A stretch of DNA of 64,000 nt from DASXHD01 sp038239005. Its GTDB lineage: Bacteria > Myxococcota_A > Polyangia > Polyangiales > Polyangiaceae. Made by a program: the position numbers and the translations under genes. Position 1 is the stretch's first letter. Every line of letters begins with the position of its first letter. The notes under the pieces are model-generated. The model was not told where the DNA came from and ran no database searches. It saw only the letters and a list, made by a program, of their open reading frames with translations. Below, piece after piece: positions 18,433 through 26,867 of the stretch. The DNA lies in contig JBBSFE010000016.1 in the NCBI GenBank assembly GCA_038239005.1, forward strand, positions 7,421 through 71,420. The letters run 5' to 3'.

Positions 18433-19670
18433 GCGTGGTGCTCGGCGATCGTCCACGGTCGCTTCCGATTGCGCCGGTTGCGCTGCCAGCGAAACGTCGC
18501 TTGCCACTCGCCGATGGCGTGCGCCCGCAAGATGGCGTTCGTCCGATTTACGCCGTTTGGGAAATCACGCTCGCGTGCGATCTCGCCTGCCGACACTGCG
18601 GCTCGCGCGCCGGAAAACCACGGCCAGATGAGCTCTCGACGGCGGAGTGTCTCGACCTCGTCCACCAGATGCACGAGCTCGGCGTCTACGAGGTGACCCT
18701 CATCGGAGGCGAAGCTTACCTCCGAGACGATTGGGTAGAAATTGCACGAGAAGTGCGAAAATTAGGCATGCAATGCACGATGACCTCTGGCGGTCGCGGG
18801 CTCACCGCCGAGCGTGCGCTCGCCGCGAAGGAAGCGGGCATTCAGAGCGTGAGCATTTCGATCGACGGGCTCCGCGAGTCGCACGACATGCAGCGAGGCG
18901 TGAAGGGGAGCTTCGACTCGGCGATGGCCGCATTCGACAACCTTCGCGCGGCAAAAATTCCGGTCGCGGCGAACACGCAAATCAACAAAGTGAATCTCCA
19001 CGAGATCCCCGCGGTGTTCGAGCTGCTCGCGTCGAAGAAGATTCACGGCTGGCAATTCCAGCTGACGACCGCGATGGGCCGCGCAGGCGACGAGAAGAAC
19101 ATGCTCCTCGAGCCATGGCAGGTGCTCGACGTGATCCCGATGCTCGCGGAGCTGAAGACGAAAGCCGACGCTGCGAAGGTGCGTTTCTTTCCCGGCAACA
19201 ACATCGGCTACTACGGCCCGTACGAAGCGATTTTGCGCGCGAGCTTCCCGGGCCAACACCGCGGCTCGTGCGGCGCGGGTCGCAGCACGCTTGGCATCGA
19301 GGCCGACGGGAGCATCAAGGGATGTCCGTCCCTGCCGACCGAGTCGTACGTAGGCGGCAACATTCGCGACGCAAAGCTCGTCGACATTTGGGAGCGCTCG
19401 GCGGCGCTTCGCTTCACGCGCGATCAGAAAGTGTCCGACCTCCACGGCTTCTGCAAGACTTGTTACTACGCCGAAGAGTGCAAAGCCGGCTGCAACTGGA
19501 CGACGCACGTGCTGCTCGGAAAAATCGGCGACAACCCCTACTGCCACCACCGTGCGACCGAGCTCAAATCGCAAAACATCAAAGAGACAATCCGCAAAGT
19601 CGAAGACGCGCCAGGCCTCCCGTTCGATCACGGCCGCTTCGAGATCGTCCGCGAACCCTGGGTCACGTAG
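18429..19670 (+). CDS. Radical SAM/SPASM enzyme, candidate peptide maturase
   Basis: A 413-residue radical SAM enzyme. The SAM-cluster motif is CDLACRHC (Cys50, Cys54, Cys57), followed by VTLIGGEAYL and a TIM-barrel core (SVSISIDGLRESHD). The C-terminal part is a full SPASM domain for auxiliary iron-sulfur clusters: SCGAG, IKGCPSLP, FCKTCYYAEECKAGCNW and NPYCHH. SPASM enzymes most often modify ribosomal peptides or act as anaerobic sulfatase activators. The start is TTG 18429, overlapping the stop of protein B as TTGA; GTG 18435 is an alternative. Operon position points to the two YGGPP proteins as substrates. Which bond it makes is unknown. Confidence 0.92.
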   Translation: MSVVLGDRPRSLPIAPVALPAKRRLPLADGVRPQDGVRPIYAVWEITLACDLACRHCGSRAGKPRPDELSTAECLDLVHQMHELGVYEVTLIGGEAYLRDDWVEIAREVRKLGMQCTMTSGGRGLTAERALAAKEAGIQSVSISIDGLRESHDMQRGVKGSFDSAMAAFDNLRAAKIPVAANTQINKVNLHEIPAVFELLASKKIHGWQFQLTTAMGRAGDEKNMLLEPWQVLDVIPMLAELKTKADAAKVRFFPGNNIGYYGPYEAILRASFPGQHRGSCGAGRSTLGIEADGSIKGCPSLPTESYVGGNIRDAKLVDIWERSAALRFTRDQKVSDLHGFCKTCYYAEECKAGCNWTTHVLLGKIGDNPYCHHRATELKSQNIKETIRKVEDAPGLPFDHGRFEIVREPWVT

Positions 19671-19722
19671 CCTCCGATTGACTACTTGCTTGCTGTGAGA
19701 TGCGTGTGAAGATTGCCGAGTG

Positions 19723-20457
19723 ATGCAGCGCCTGCGCATTTGGGATGGAGCACGTGCCTTCTTCGGCGGGATCGGCTTCGTCGTGTCGCGGCCGCGCGTG
19801 TGGCCGTATGCGGCGGTGCCCGTGTTCGTCCTGCTGATGCTCGTCAGCGGTCTCGGGTTTCTCGGCATCTGGGGGAGCTCCCATCTCGTGAGCGCGCTCG
19901 TGTCGGGTGCGAGCGCGTGGGCCGAGGCCGGGCGGTGGGTGCTCGAGATTTTGATTGGCGCGGTCGTCCTCATGACGGCGGTGCTCACGGGCTTTGCGTT
20001 CACGCAACCGCTCTCCGGGTTTGCGCTCGAGTCGATCGCGGAGCGGCAAGGGCTCGCGCTCGGGCGCGGGCCGCATCCGAAGCCGGCGTTCTTCGACAAC
20101 ATGAAGCGATCGATCGCGGTCAACCTTCTCGGGCTTGCGGTTGGCGTTCCGCTCTTCGTGCTTCTCACGGTGATCGAATTCGCGGCGCCGCCGGCAGCTG
20201 TCGTCACGTGGCCGCTCAAATTTATTTTGTCGGCGCTGCTCCTCGCGTGGGACTTGCTTGATTATCCGCTCGGTCTTCGCGGCGTGTCGGTGCGCGCGCG
20301 CCTCTCGTTTTTCGGTCGCAACTTCTGGGCGTTGCTGCTCTTCGGTTGTTTCGGCGCGATCATTCTTCTCGTGCCTGGGTTCGGTCTTTTGCTTCTTCCG
20401 TTTGGCGTTGCGGGCGCAACGCGTCTCGTCGCGTGGACGGAGACCGAGCCCGCATGA
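19723..20457 (+). CDS. EI24 (CysZ-like) membrane protein
   Basis: A 244-residue inner-membrane protein of the EI24/CysZ family. It has four to five hydrophobic segments: YAAVPVFVLLMLVSGLGFLG, LIGAVVLMTAVLTGFAF, LLGLAVGVPLFVLLTVI, and FWALLLFGCFGAIILLVPGF near the end. The loop QPLSGFALESIAERQGLALG is typical of the family. CysZ imports sulfate in enterobacteria, but many family members are uncharacterised, so transport of sulfate is only possible. GTG 19720 directly precedes ATG 19723; the ATG is used. Its stop overlaps the start of the next lipoprotein gene (ATGATGA). Confidence 0.85.
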   Translation: MQRLRIWDGARAFFGGIGFVVSRPRVWPYAAVPVFVLLMLVSGLGFLGIWGSSHLVSALVSGASAWAEAGRWVLEILIGAVVLMTAVLTGFAFTQPLSGFALESIAERQGLALGRGPHPKPAFFDNMKRSIAVNLLGLAVGVPLFVLLTVIEFAAPPAAVVTWPLKFILSALLLAWDLLDYPLGLRGVSVRARLSFFGRNFWALLLFGCFGAIILLVPGFGLLLLPFGVAGATRLVAWTETEPA

Positions 20458-20783
20458 TGAAGCTCGTCGTGATCGCGTGCGCGTGCGCGGCGTGCGGCAC
20501 CACGCTCAAAGCCTCCGACTACGCGAGCGATTGCGACGCCGACACACAATGCCTCCGCGTGCGTGTGGGCGACATCTGCGCGTGCTCGTGTGACATCGTC
20601 GCTATCAACATCAGCGACGAAGGCAAATACGAGTCGGACTACGAACGCATCGGCGGATGCCGCAACTCGTGCATTTCCGGCAACGGCGACGCAGGCTTTT
20701 CCTGCGGGGAAGGGCTCGGCCCGCAGTGCACCGCGGGCAAATGCACAATCGTCCAATTGCCCACCGACGCCGCAGCGGAGTGA
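20454..20783 (+). CDS. Cys-rich small lipoprotein
   Basis: A 109-residue secreted protein starting MMKLVVIACACAACGTT, where the signal ends in a lipobox cysteine. The mature part carries ten cysteines in a disulfide-like pattern (CDADTQCLRV, ICACSCD, GGCRNSC, FSCGEGLGPQCTAGKC), like many myxobacterial cell-surface proteins. No family is recognised. The start overlaps the EI24 stop codon, indicating translational coupling. The start could equally be the second ATG at 20457. Confidence 0.75.
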   Translation: MMKLVVIACACAACGTTLKASDYASDCDADTQCLRVRVGDICACSCDIVAINISDEGKYESDYERIGGCRNSCISGNGDAGFSCGEGLGPQCTAGKCTIVQLPTDAAAE

Positions 20784-20789
20784 TACGCT
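20784..20789 (+). promoter_or_regulatory. Putative -10 element (TACGCT) of the TetR gene
   Basis: TACGCT ends 6 nt before ATG 20796 in the context GATACGCTTTCGGC, very similar to the sequence before the gene at 17757. It suggests a leaderless transcript. Confidence 0.4.
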
Positions 20790-20795
20790 TTCGGC

Positions 20796-21422
20796 ATGAC
20801 GCGTAACCCCCAAGCGGGGACAACGACAACCGCCGCGGTCCGACCGCGCCGTGAACCGCTTAGTCAGGAGCGGATCGCCAAGACGTCGCTCGAGCTCATC
20901 GACGACATCGGCCTCGAAGAATTCTCGACGCGCAGGCTCGGCGCCGCGCTCGGCTGCGAGGCGATGGCCATCTACAATCACTTCCCGAGCAAAGACGCGC
21001 TACTCGACGCCGTCGTCGACAGGCTCATTCGCGAGGTGACCGTCCCCTCGAAAGGCGACGGTTGGGAATCACGCGTCCGCGGCTTTGCCGCTTCGTACCG
21101 CGCGCTCGCACACGCCCACCCCAAAGCATTCGCGCTCCTCGCGACGCGCCGCTTTCGCACGCGCGCGCGAAACCTCGTCGACCAAGTGATCGCCGCGCTC
21201 TTCGAAGAAGGTTTTTCCCCGAAGCGAGCAGCGGAGCTCTTCCGCGTCGTGTCGAACTACTGCAACGGCGCCATCCTCGACGAGCTCTCCGGCGCGTTCC
21301 CACCCGCAACCACCGACCACCCCAACATCGCGCGCGTCCAAGAGTTTCTAACCCCCGAACACTACGACGCCCTCTTCGAACGTGGCCTCGTGCTCTTGCT
21401 TGGTGGCTTCACGCCGGGCTGA
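20796..21422 (+). CDS. TetR-family transcriptional regulator
   Basis: A 208-residue TetR-type repressor. The N-terminal HTH is RIAKTSLELIDDIGLEEFST, then RRLGAALGCEAMAIYNHFPS with the signature AIYNHF, then KDALLDAVVDRLI. The C-terminal domain (GFAASYRALAHAHPKAFALLATRRF, GAILDELSGAF) resembles the tetracycline-repressor-like ligand domain. The first about 22 residues form a Thr/Arg-rich arm. No operator was clearly seen upstream, so its target is unknown. It ends at a short tandem repeat and converges with a lipoprotein gene. Confidence 0.9.
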   Translation: MTRNPQAGTTTTAAVRPRREPLSQERIAKTSLELIDDIGLEEFSTRRLGAALGCEAMAIYNHFPSKDALLDAVVDRLIREVTVPSKGDGWESRVRGFAASYRALAHAHPKAFALLATRRFRTRARNLVDQVIAALFEEGFSPKRAAELFRVVSNYCNGAILDELSGAFPPATTDHPNIARVQEFLTPEHYDALFERGLVLLLGGFTPG

Positions 21423-21436
21423 GCGTCACGCTCTCC

Positions 21437-21476
21437 GCTCTCCGCGAGGCTCTCACGCTCTCCGCGAGGCTCTCAC
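21437..21476. repeat. Two perfect 20-bp tandem repeats between convergent genes
   Basis: The unit GCTCTCCGCGAGGCTCTCAC is present twice in direct tandem, preceded by a partial copy at about 21425-21436. The array fills the gap between the TetR stop (21422) and the stop of the opposite-strand lipoprotein gene (21477). It could act as a terminator or be a neutral short repeat. Confidence 0.85.
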
Positions 21477-22448
21477 TCAATTCGGCGGAGCAATGACGGG
21501 CGCGACGGTGGTGACGCCGGCGCCCGAGAATGCGATGCCGTTCGGAACGGCGACGAGACACGCCGACGCGTCGGTGTTGCTGATCGCGACGATGCCCGTG
21601 TCGTGCGAGAAGCCGTAGATCTGATCGCCATAGGCGGCGATGCCGTACATTTTTCCGTACGAAGGCGCAGCCGTGGAGTTGGTGCAGCCCGAGCCTTTGT
21701 GGAGCACGCCGCGCACGTTTTTGACGACGCTCGTGGTGTTGCCGGTCTTGAGCTTCGACATGTCGATCTCGACGAGAGTGTCGACCGTTGCGCAGACGCT
21801 CTTCGGGCACGTGCGCACAGTGGCGAAGCCGAGCGGGGTGCCGCCGTTCGCGAGGAACACGATGTCGCCGGAGAGCTGATACGCGTCGCCCTTGGCGTCG
21901 TTGCCGAAGTTGCCGAGGATCGTCGTCTGCCCGATCGACGAGATCGAATAAATGTCTCCGCCCGAATCCGCGGCGACGAGCGTCTCGGCGACGGCGACAG
22001 TGTTCTCCGGTGCGAAGGTGAGCCCGTAGAAGACGTTTGCGCTTGGCAGGCCCCATGTTGCCTTGCAGTGAACGACGCTCCCTTGAATCTCGAGCGGGTA
22101 CGCCGCGACTTGGCTGACGCCGTAGAGGTTGCCGTCTTTGTCGACCGCGATGTCGGTCATCGATGTCGGCTGGCCGCTGCCGCCGATGCAATCGAAGTCG
22201 CCGATCGTCACGATGGGGGCGCTCAAGTTTTGCGGATCGAGTTGATAGAGCGTGGTGTTCGAGTGTGCGTAGAGCAGCGTCTTGCCGCCGCCGCCGTCAC
22301 CACCGGTTCCGTCCTTCGATGCGCCGTCGCCGCCGAAGGGCGAATCGGAGCCTTGGCCCGAATCATCGCCGCCTGCATCGGTGTTGAATTTGTTGCCCCC
22401 GGCGCACGCGCAAAAAGCGACTGCGACACTTACTGCAAGAAAGCGCAT
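21477..22448 (-). CDS. Hypothetical lipoprotein with beta-propeller-like body
   Basis: A 323-residue secreted lipoprotein. The signal MRFLAVSVAVAFCAC has its lipobox at Cys13 or Cys15, followed by a 40-residue Gly/Asp linker. The mature region repeats short blade-like segments: TTLYQLDPQNL, MTDIAVDKDGNLYGVS, FYGLTFAPENTVAV, DIYSISSIG and GDQIYGFSHDTGIVAIS. These suggest a beta-propeller of the WD40/NHL kind. Several Cys pairs are present. No enzyme motif is seen. A near-consensus -10 box (TATAAG) ends 6 nt before the ATG, so the mRNA is probably leaderless. Confidence 0.8.
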   Translation of the reverse strand: MRFLAVSVAVAFCACAGGNKFNTDAGGDDSGQGSDSPFGGDGASKDGTGGDGGGGKTLLYAHSNTTLYQLDPQNLSAPIVTIGDFDCIGGSGQPTSMTDIAVDKDGNLYGVSQVAAYPLEIQGSVVHCKATWGLPSANVFYGLTFAPENTVAVAETLVAADSGGDIYSISSIGQTTILGNFGNDAKGDAYQLSGDIVFLANGGTPLGFATVRTCPKSVCATVDTLVEIDMSKLKTGNTTSVVKNVRGVLHKGSGCTNSTAAPSYGKMYGIAAYGDQIYGFSHDTGIVAISNTDASACLVAVPNGIAFSGAGVTTVAPVIAPPN

Positions 22449-22454
22449 CGGGCT

Positions 22455-22460
22455 CTTATA
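22455..22460 (-). promoter_or_regulatory. Putative -10 element TATAAG
   Basis: TATAAG on the minus strand lies 6 nt upstream of ATG 22448. This is the closest to consensus of the 6-nt-spaced start sites in the window. Confidence 0.5.
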
Positions 22461-25440
22461 GCTCAGCGCGGACGAGAACGAACTTATTGCAAACGTCTTT
22501 GTCGGTGATTTCTTTGTAACTCTTTGCCTGCACTTCGCTACGCAGGCCGCCCGTGCGTGAGTGCTCGGTGACGAAGAAGATCACTTTCGTGCCCTTGTCT
22601 TTTTGCTGCTTCACCCACTGCGTGAACGTTGCGCCGCTCGACACGAACGCGGGGATCTTGTTTCCCGCGTAGAAGTTCTCGCCCTTCCAGTTCATCTGGT
22701 ACGCGACGACGGGCTCCTCGGGGCCGCTGCGCGCGCGATAATACGCTTCGAGCACTTCGTGCTGACCCCAGTGCGGCGCGGTGCGCACCATGTACACGTC
22801 GAGGCCCCAAAGCGCCCACACGAACGCGAGCCCGCACATCGCCACGACCGCAAGGCGGCGGATGCGCTGAATCGCGAGCAAGACGAACGCTGCCGCAGAC
22901 ACGATCGCGAATGCGCCGAGCACCGCGTTGAAGTCGAGCATCTCCGGCCACGGGCGCCGGTAGTTGTACGTGAAGAGGTGAAGGAGGTGAATCGCGCCCG
23001 GTTGATCGGCGCCTTCCGGCTTCGTCGAAAGATCGCGACCGACGAGAAGCACAACGAGCGCGCCCGCAACGGCCGCTGCACTCCACATCAAGCGCTCGTG
23101 CATTTGCACGCGCTCACGTTCTTCGGCAAGGTCTTTGCTTTCTTCGGGATCGGCAAGCGCGACCGCCGCCGGTTGCTTGAAGCGCCGGCTCACAACGAGC
23201 GAAAGCGCAGCGACGACGAGACCCACGGTGAGCACGACCTTGTCGATGCCGGCGTAAACCTTCGCCTTGTCACCCCAGAAGCTGCCACCGGCTTTCCACG
23301 TCACGACGACGATGCCTGCCGCCATGATTCCGGTGCATGCGATCGCGAGAAGCGGGAAGCGCGGGCTCGATGTGTCGGAGCGACCGAGCATGTCGTCGAG
23401 GACGATGCCGATGAGCATCGCGATCGGCGGCACCGCGGGGAAAATGTAGTGGTGGAACTTCGTCCCCATGAAGGAGAAGAGCGCGAACGCGAAGAGGAAC
23501 CACATCGCGAGCATGACCGAGACGTCATTGGTCGCGAGGTTCGCGCCGGTTGCGGGCGAGGTGTCGGTCTTGCGCATCCACCACATGAGGCCGAGAGGCG
23601 CGAGACCCACCCACGGGAACGTCGCGTAGCCGAGCTGCCAAACGTAGAAGCGGAAGCTCGTGTCGTCGCCTTCGTTCGTGTCGTGCACGTGGTGGAAGGC
23701 GCGGTTGAACATGTCGTGAAAGATGAGCCGGTCGGTGAATGGAGATCCGTGGCGTACGTACATGGCGACGTACCAAGGGATCGCGACGCACAAGATCACG
23801 AGCAAACCGGACACGAGCTCGAAGCGCGTGAGCTCCGACCACTTCTTCGTCGTTGCGACGTACGCGACACCGACGAGCGCGGGCAAACAGAAACCCGCGG
23901 GGCCTTTGCCCATCGTTGCGATCGCGGCGAGAAACCACGCGGCGAGGTAATAGAGGCGGCGCACGCGACGCTCGCCCCAGTTCAAGTAGATGAGCGTGCC
24001 GAGCGCTGCGCTCCACACGACGGCTTGGATGATCGGCTCGAAGCCGCCAAACAATCGGAGCAAGCTGCCGCCGAACGAGTCGGGGTGAACGCCCGCAGCT
24101 TTCGGGATCGACGCCGGATGCGACGGGTTGCACGCCTCGTTGCCTGGAAGGCCGCAGTTGCCGCCGCCCGAGCCGCTGCGGAACTCGTCCCAGTGGAAAC
24201 GGAAACCTTTGGGCCCGTCACCGTGGAGGACGAGCTCGATGTTGCGCGAGAGCAAATAGAGAATCTGCGGAAGCGTGACGAGCGCGATCGCGCCGAACAC
24301 GAGGTGCCACGCCGACAGCTTCCATTTTTGGCCGAACGCGTTCCATTCCCAAGTGCGCGCGCGCACGCTTTCGTCGGTGGCGAGGCCGAGCATCAAGAGG
24401 CCCATGGCGCCGCACATCGGTGCGACGAACGGCATGTCCGTCATCGTTTGGTGCGCCAGGAAATACCAATCGGGCATCGTCGCGAGCACGACGCCACCGA
24501 GCAAACCGGCACGCCGCCCAAAGACGCGCGCGACGCCTTTGTAGAGGAGGTACATGCCGAGCACGGTCAAAAGAAAGTTCGGCATGCGCACGACCCATTC
24601 GGGGTGCGCGCTCGCGAGGCCATCGGAGCCGATCAGCATCTGATCGGGCATGTAGTGCGTGCCGATCGTCGCCATCGAAAGCGCCTGAATCCAGAAATTC
24701 AGGATCGGCTTCGACCAGAACCAACCATCTTGGGCCCACCACAGCGAAATCCAGTCGTCGCGTGCGAGGATCTCGCGCGAGACCTCGCCGTAGTGCGTCT
24801 CCCACGGATCCCACAGCGAGTAGCTCCCGAGCGTGGGCAAATACAAACACGCGGCGACGACCATCAGCCAGAAGCCGTGACGCTGCCAAATCGGACGCGC
24901 GAGCCCGGTTTCGTCTTTCGCCCACGGGCCGATGACGACGCCAACGTTGAACACCGCGATGACGAGCACGAGAAATGAAATCGTGACGGCCGCGCCCCAC
25001 ACCCACTGATGAAGCGAGCCGCTCTGCCCGCCGGCGAGCGTGCCGCACATGAGGAGGCCCGCGCCGAAGAGTTGCGCGATCGTGCGAACGAGCTTTTGCC
25101 CGTCGACCCTACCGGCGGGTTCCACGGCGTCGTCGAAGGTCCCGGCGAAATCGAGCACGCCCCACGCGGCGACGAGCATGAAGAGGAAACCGATCGGCAC
25201 GCCGAAGCGCCACTGACCGTTGTGCGCCATCAAAAGGAACGCGCCGAAGCCGCCGACGAGCGCGGTGATGCCGCCACGCTTTTGCCTGAGCGGGTTGCCC
25301 TTCGCGAGCAGACGCTCGCCCTCGGGCTTTCCTTCTTTTTTGGAAGGAGGCGCCGGGGGTTCCGAGTCAGCGACGGCCGCAGGCGGGGGCGCGGGCTCGG
25401 AAGCCGGTGTGGGCTCGTTCTCGGTGGGTAACTCGGCCAT
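22456..25440 (-). CDS. Family 39 glycosyltransferase (ArnT/PMT-like), polytopic membrane protein
   Basis: A 994-residue integral membrane protein with about 12-14 hydrophobic segments. After a Pro/Glu-rich cytoplasmic N-terminus (1-50) and several helices comes the first periplasmic loop SLWDPWETHYGEVSREIL, which matches the acidic catalytic loop of GT39/ArnT enzymes (Asp/Glu before a conserved reaction centre). These use polyprenyl-phosphate sugars to glycosylate lipid A, proteins or other envelope targets. Further matches are NFLLTVLGMYLLYKGVARVF, MTDMPFVAPMCG and GTKFHHYIFPAVPPIAMLIG. It is larger than typical ArnT (about 550 residues). The target is unknown. It ends 7 nt from the start of the previous lipoprotein gene. 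Confidence 0.88.
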   Translation of the reverse strand: MAELPTENEPTPASEPAPPPAAVADSEPPAPPSKKEGKPEGERLLAKGNPLRQKRGGITALVGGFGAFLLMAHNGQWRFGVPIGFLFMLVAAWGVLDFAGTFDDAVEPAGRVDGQKLVRTIAQLFGAGLLMCGTLAGGQSGSLHQWVWGAAVTISFLVLVIAVFNVGVVIGPWAKDETGLARPIWQRHGFWLMVVAACLYLPTLGSYSLWDPWETHYGEVSREILARDDWISLWWAQDGWFWSKPILNFWIQALSMATIGTHYMPDQMLIGSDGLASAHPEWVVRMPNFLLTVLGMYLLYKGVARVFGRRAGLLGGVVLATMPDWYFLAHQTMTDMPFVAPMCGAMGLLMLGLATDESVRARTWEWNAFGQKWKLSAWHLVFGAIALVTLPQILYLLSRNIELVLHGDGPKGFRFHWDEFRSGSGGGNCGLPGNEACNPSHPASIPKAAGVHPDSFGGSLLRLFGGFEPIIQAVVWSAALGTLIYLNWGERRVRRLYYLAAWFLAAIATMGKGPAGFCLPALVGVAYVATTKKWSELTRFELVSGLLVILCVAIPWYVAMYVRHGSPFTDRLIFHDMFNRAFHHVHDTNEGDDTSFRFYVWQLGYATFPWVGLAPLGLMWWMRKTDTSPATGANLATNDVSVMLAMWFLFAFALFSFMGTKFHHYIFPAVPPIAMLIGIVLDDMLGRSDTSSPRFPLLAIACTGIMAAGIVVVTWKAGGSFWGDKAKVYAGIDKVVLTVGLVVAALSLVVSRRFKQPAAVALADPEESKDLAEERERVQMHERLMWSAAAVAGALVVLLVGRDLSTKPEGADQPGAIHLLHLFTYNYRRPWPEMLDFNAVLGAFAIVSAAAFVLLAIQRIRRLAVVAMCGLAFVWALWGLDVYMVRTAPHWGQHEVLEAYYRARSGPEEPVVAYQMNWKGENFYAGNKIPAFVSSGATFTQWVKQQKDKGTKVIFFVTEHSRTGGLRSEVQAKSYKEITDKDVCNKFVLVRAEL

Positions 25441-25489
25441 GGCGGAAGGGGCTTACCACAACGAGTCAGGGGACCGAAACGTACTAACT

Positions 25490-26803
25490 CTAAGGAAGTA
25501 CGCTGACCTCGGACACATCGACGACGATCGTGCCGTTCGGCATGCCCCAGCCGCCGCACGAAGAAAACGAGTCGTTGAAGGCCGTGATCGCGAAGCCGAG
25601 GTCCGAGCCGGTGACCGGGAGCGCGACGATCGCCGTAACCCAGACCGTCGCGAACGGATAATCCGGGTCGCTCGACGGCGCGAGCTCGGGCACGAGCTGG
25701 GGATCGCTGAGCGGCACGGCCACATTTCCGGGCGTCGCGACCGTCACGCCAACGCCGCCGCCCGCGTAGCCTTGAACGGAGCGAACGCGGTAGACGAGCT
25801 TCAACTTGGTCGCGCTCGTGGCGTCGAAGCGCCCTGCGACACCTGCGGGGGCGGCGTTGCACGGTCCCAAGACGGGTCCGATTGAAAACCCATCCGTCGT
25901 CGTGGAAGCCGCGCCCCACATCGCGGGCGCGGTCGATTTTCCGAATGCCGTCGCAGTCGGTACGGCGAGATAGGTCGCGGCCTTCGACGTTGACGTGGAC
26001 GCGTTGCCCGACGGATCAACGAGACCGCCGGCGACTTGAAGCGTTCCCGAGCTTGCGAAATCCCAGCTCGTTCGAAGCGCCGAGACCGTCACGATCCCGG
26101 CCCAATCCGTGGGCGCCGACGTGGGCATCGAGAAGCTCATCGCGGCGCCGCCCGACCCGAGCGAAAGCGAAACGGCGTGCTTCAGCGCGATCGCATCGAC
26201 GGGCTCCGAGATACGCACGGAGTAGCCATCCCACGGAAGCATTTGCGAGTCAGCGCTCGGCATCGGCGACGCAGTCGTCGTCGGGGCGCGCGCGTCGCCC
26301 GCGAGTGATCCAGTTGCGGTCGCGTCGTTGTTCCAACCGACGTCACCTTCGAACACGTCTTCCTCGCCAGTCGCGGTCCACGATCCCGTGAGGTGGCCAT
26401 CGCTGCCGACCGTCATTGCGATCGCTCTGAGCCTGTCGGTCGTCGATTGGTATTCGTACGTGCCGGCGACGAAGCCCAGGTCTCCCGAGAGGAGCACGGC
26501 GCCGTCTCGCGAAATCGCGACGGTCATTGCCGTGGGCTCGCCAAAGTCGGGCGTCACCACCGCCTCGAGCTGGCCTGCGTTCTTACGAATGTCGAGCCGC
26601 GCGTGCGCGTTGACGGCGGGATGCGTCGGCGGCGGGGGGTTCGGTTGATACGGACCGGGCGTCACGGAAAAGCCGTCGACCGAGATGTCGTAACTGCCTT
26701 CGATGTGGAGCGAGCCAGGGTCGACGGGCCCCACGGTTCCGCCGCAAGCCATCGTCAGAGGGGAGATCGCAAGGATCCTTGCGAGTTTGGTCAATGAGCG
26801 CAT
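25490..26803 (-). CDS. Hypothetical secreted lipoprotein
   Basis: A 437-residue lipoprotein with signal MRSLTKLARILAISPLTMAC (lipobox Cys20). Sequence after the linker looks all-beta: HIEGSYDISVDGFSVTPG, RLDIRKNAGQLEAVVTPDFG and HLTGSWTATGEEDVFEGDVG. A C-terminal jelly-roll-like part contains GFSIGPV and the final GWGMPNGTIVVDVSEVSVLP. I see no catalytic motif and do not recognise the family. The middle segment EPVDAIALKHAVSLSLGSGGA resembles bacterial Ig-like (Big_5) domains. It is likely a surface-exposed structural or binding protein. Confidence 0.75.
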   Translation of the reverse strand: MRSLTKLARILAISPLTMACGGTVGPVDPGSLHIEGSYDISVDGFSVTPGPYQPNPPPPTHPAVNAHARLDIRKNAGQLEAVVTPDFGEPTAMTVAISRDGAVLLSGDLGFVAGTYEYQSTTDRLRAIAMTVGSDGHLTGSWTATGEEDVFEGDVGWNNDATATGSLAGDARAPTTTASPMPSADSQMLPWDGYSVRISEPVDAIALKHAVSLSLGSGGAAMSFSMPTSAPTDWAGIVTVSALRTSWDFASSGTLQVAGGLVDPSGNASTSTSKAATYLAVPTATAFGKSTAPAMWGAASTTTDGFSIGPVLGPCNAAPAGVAGRFDATSATKLKLVYRVRSVQGYAGGGVGVTVATPGNVAVPLSDPQLVPELAPSSDPDYPFATVWVTAIVALPVTGSDLGFAITAFNDSFSSCGGWGMPNGTIVVDVSEVSVLP

Positions 26804-26867
26804 GGCACGCTCTAGTGCATGCCGAGTGCCACGCGTAATAACGAATAATTACGCGAGGAAAATCACT

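Noticed and set aside
22561..24978. 805-codon open frame opposite the glycosyltransferase gene
   Set aside because: The composition is charge-rich and featureless, and it is a product of high GC in the third codon position of the real membrane protein gene.
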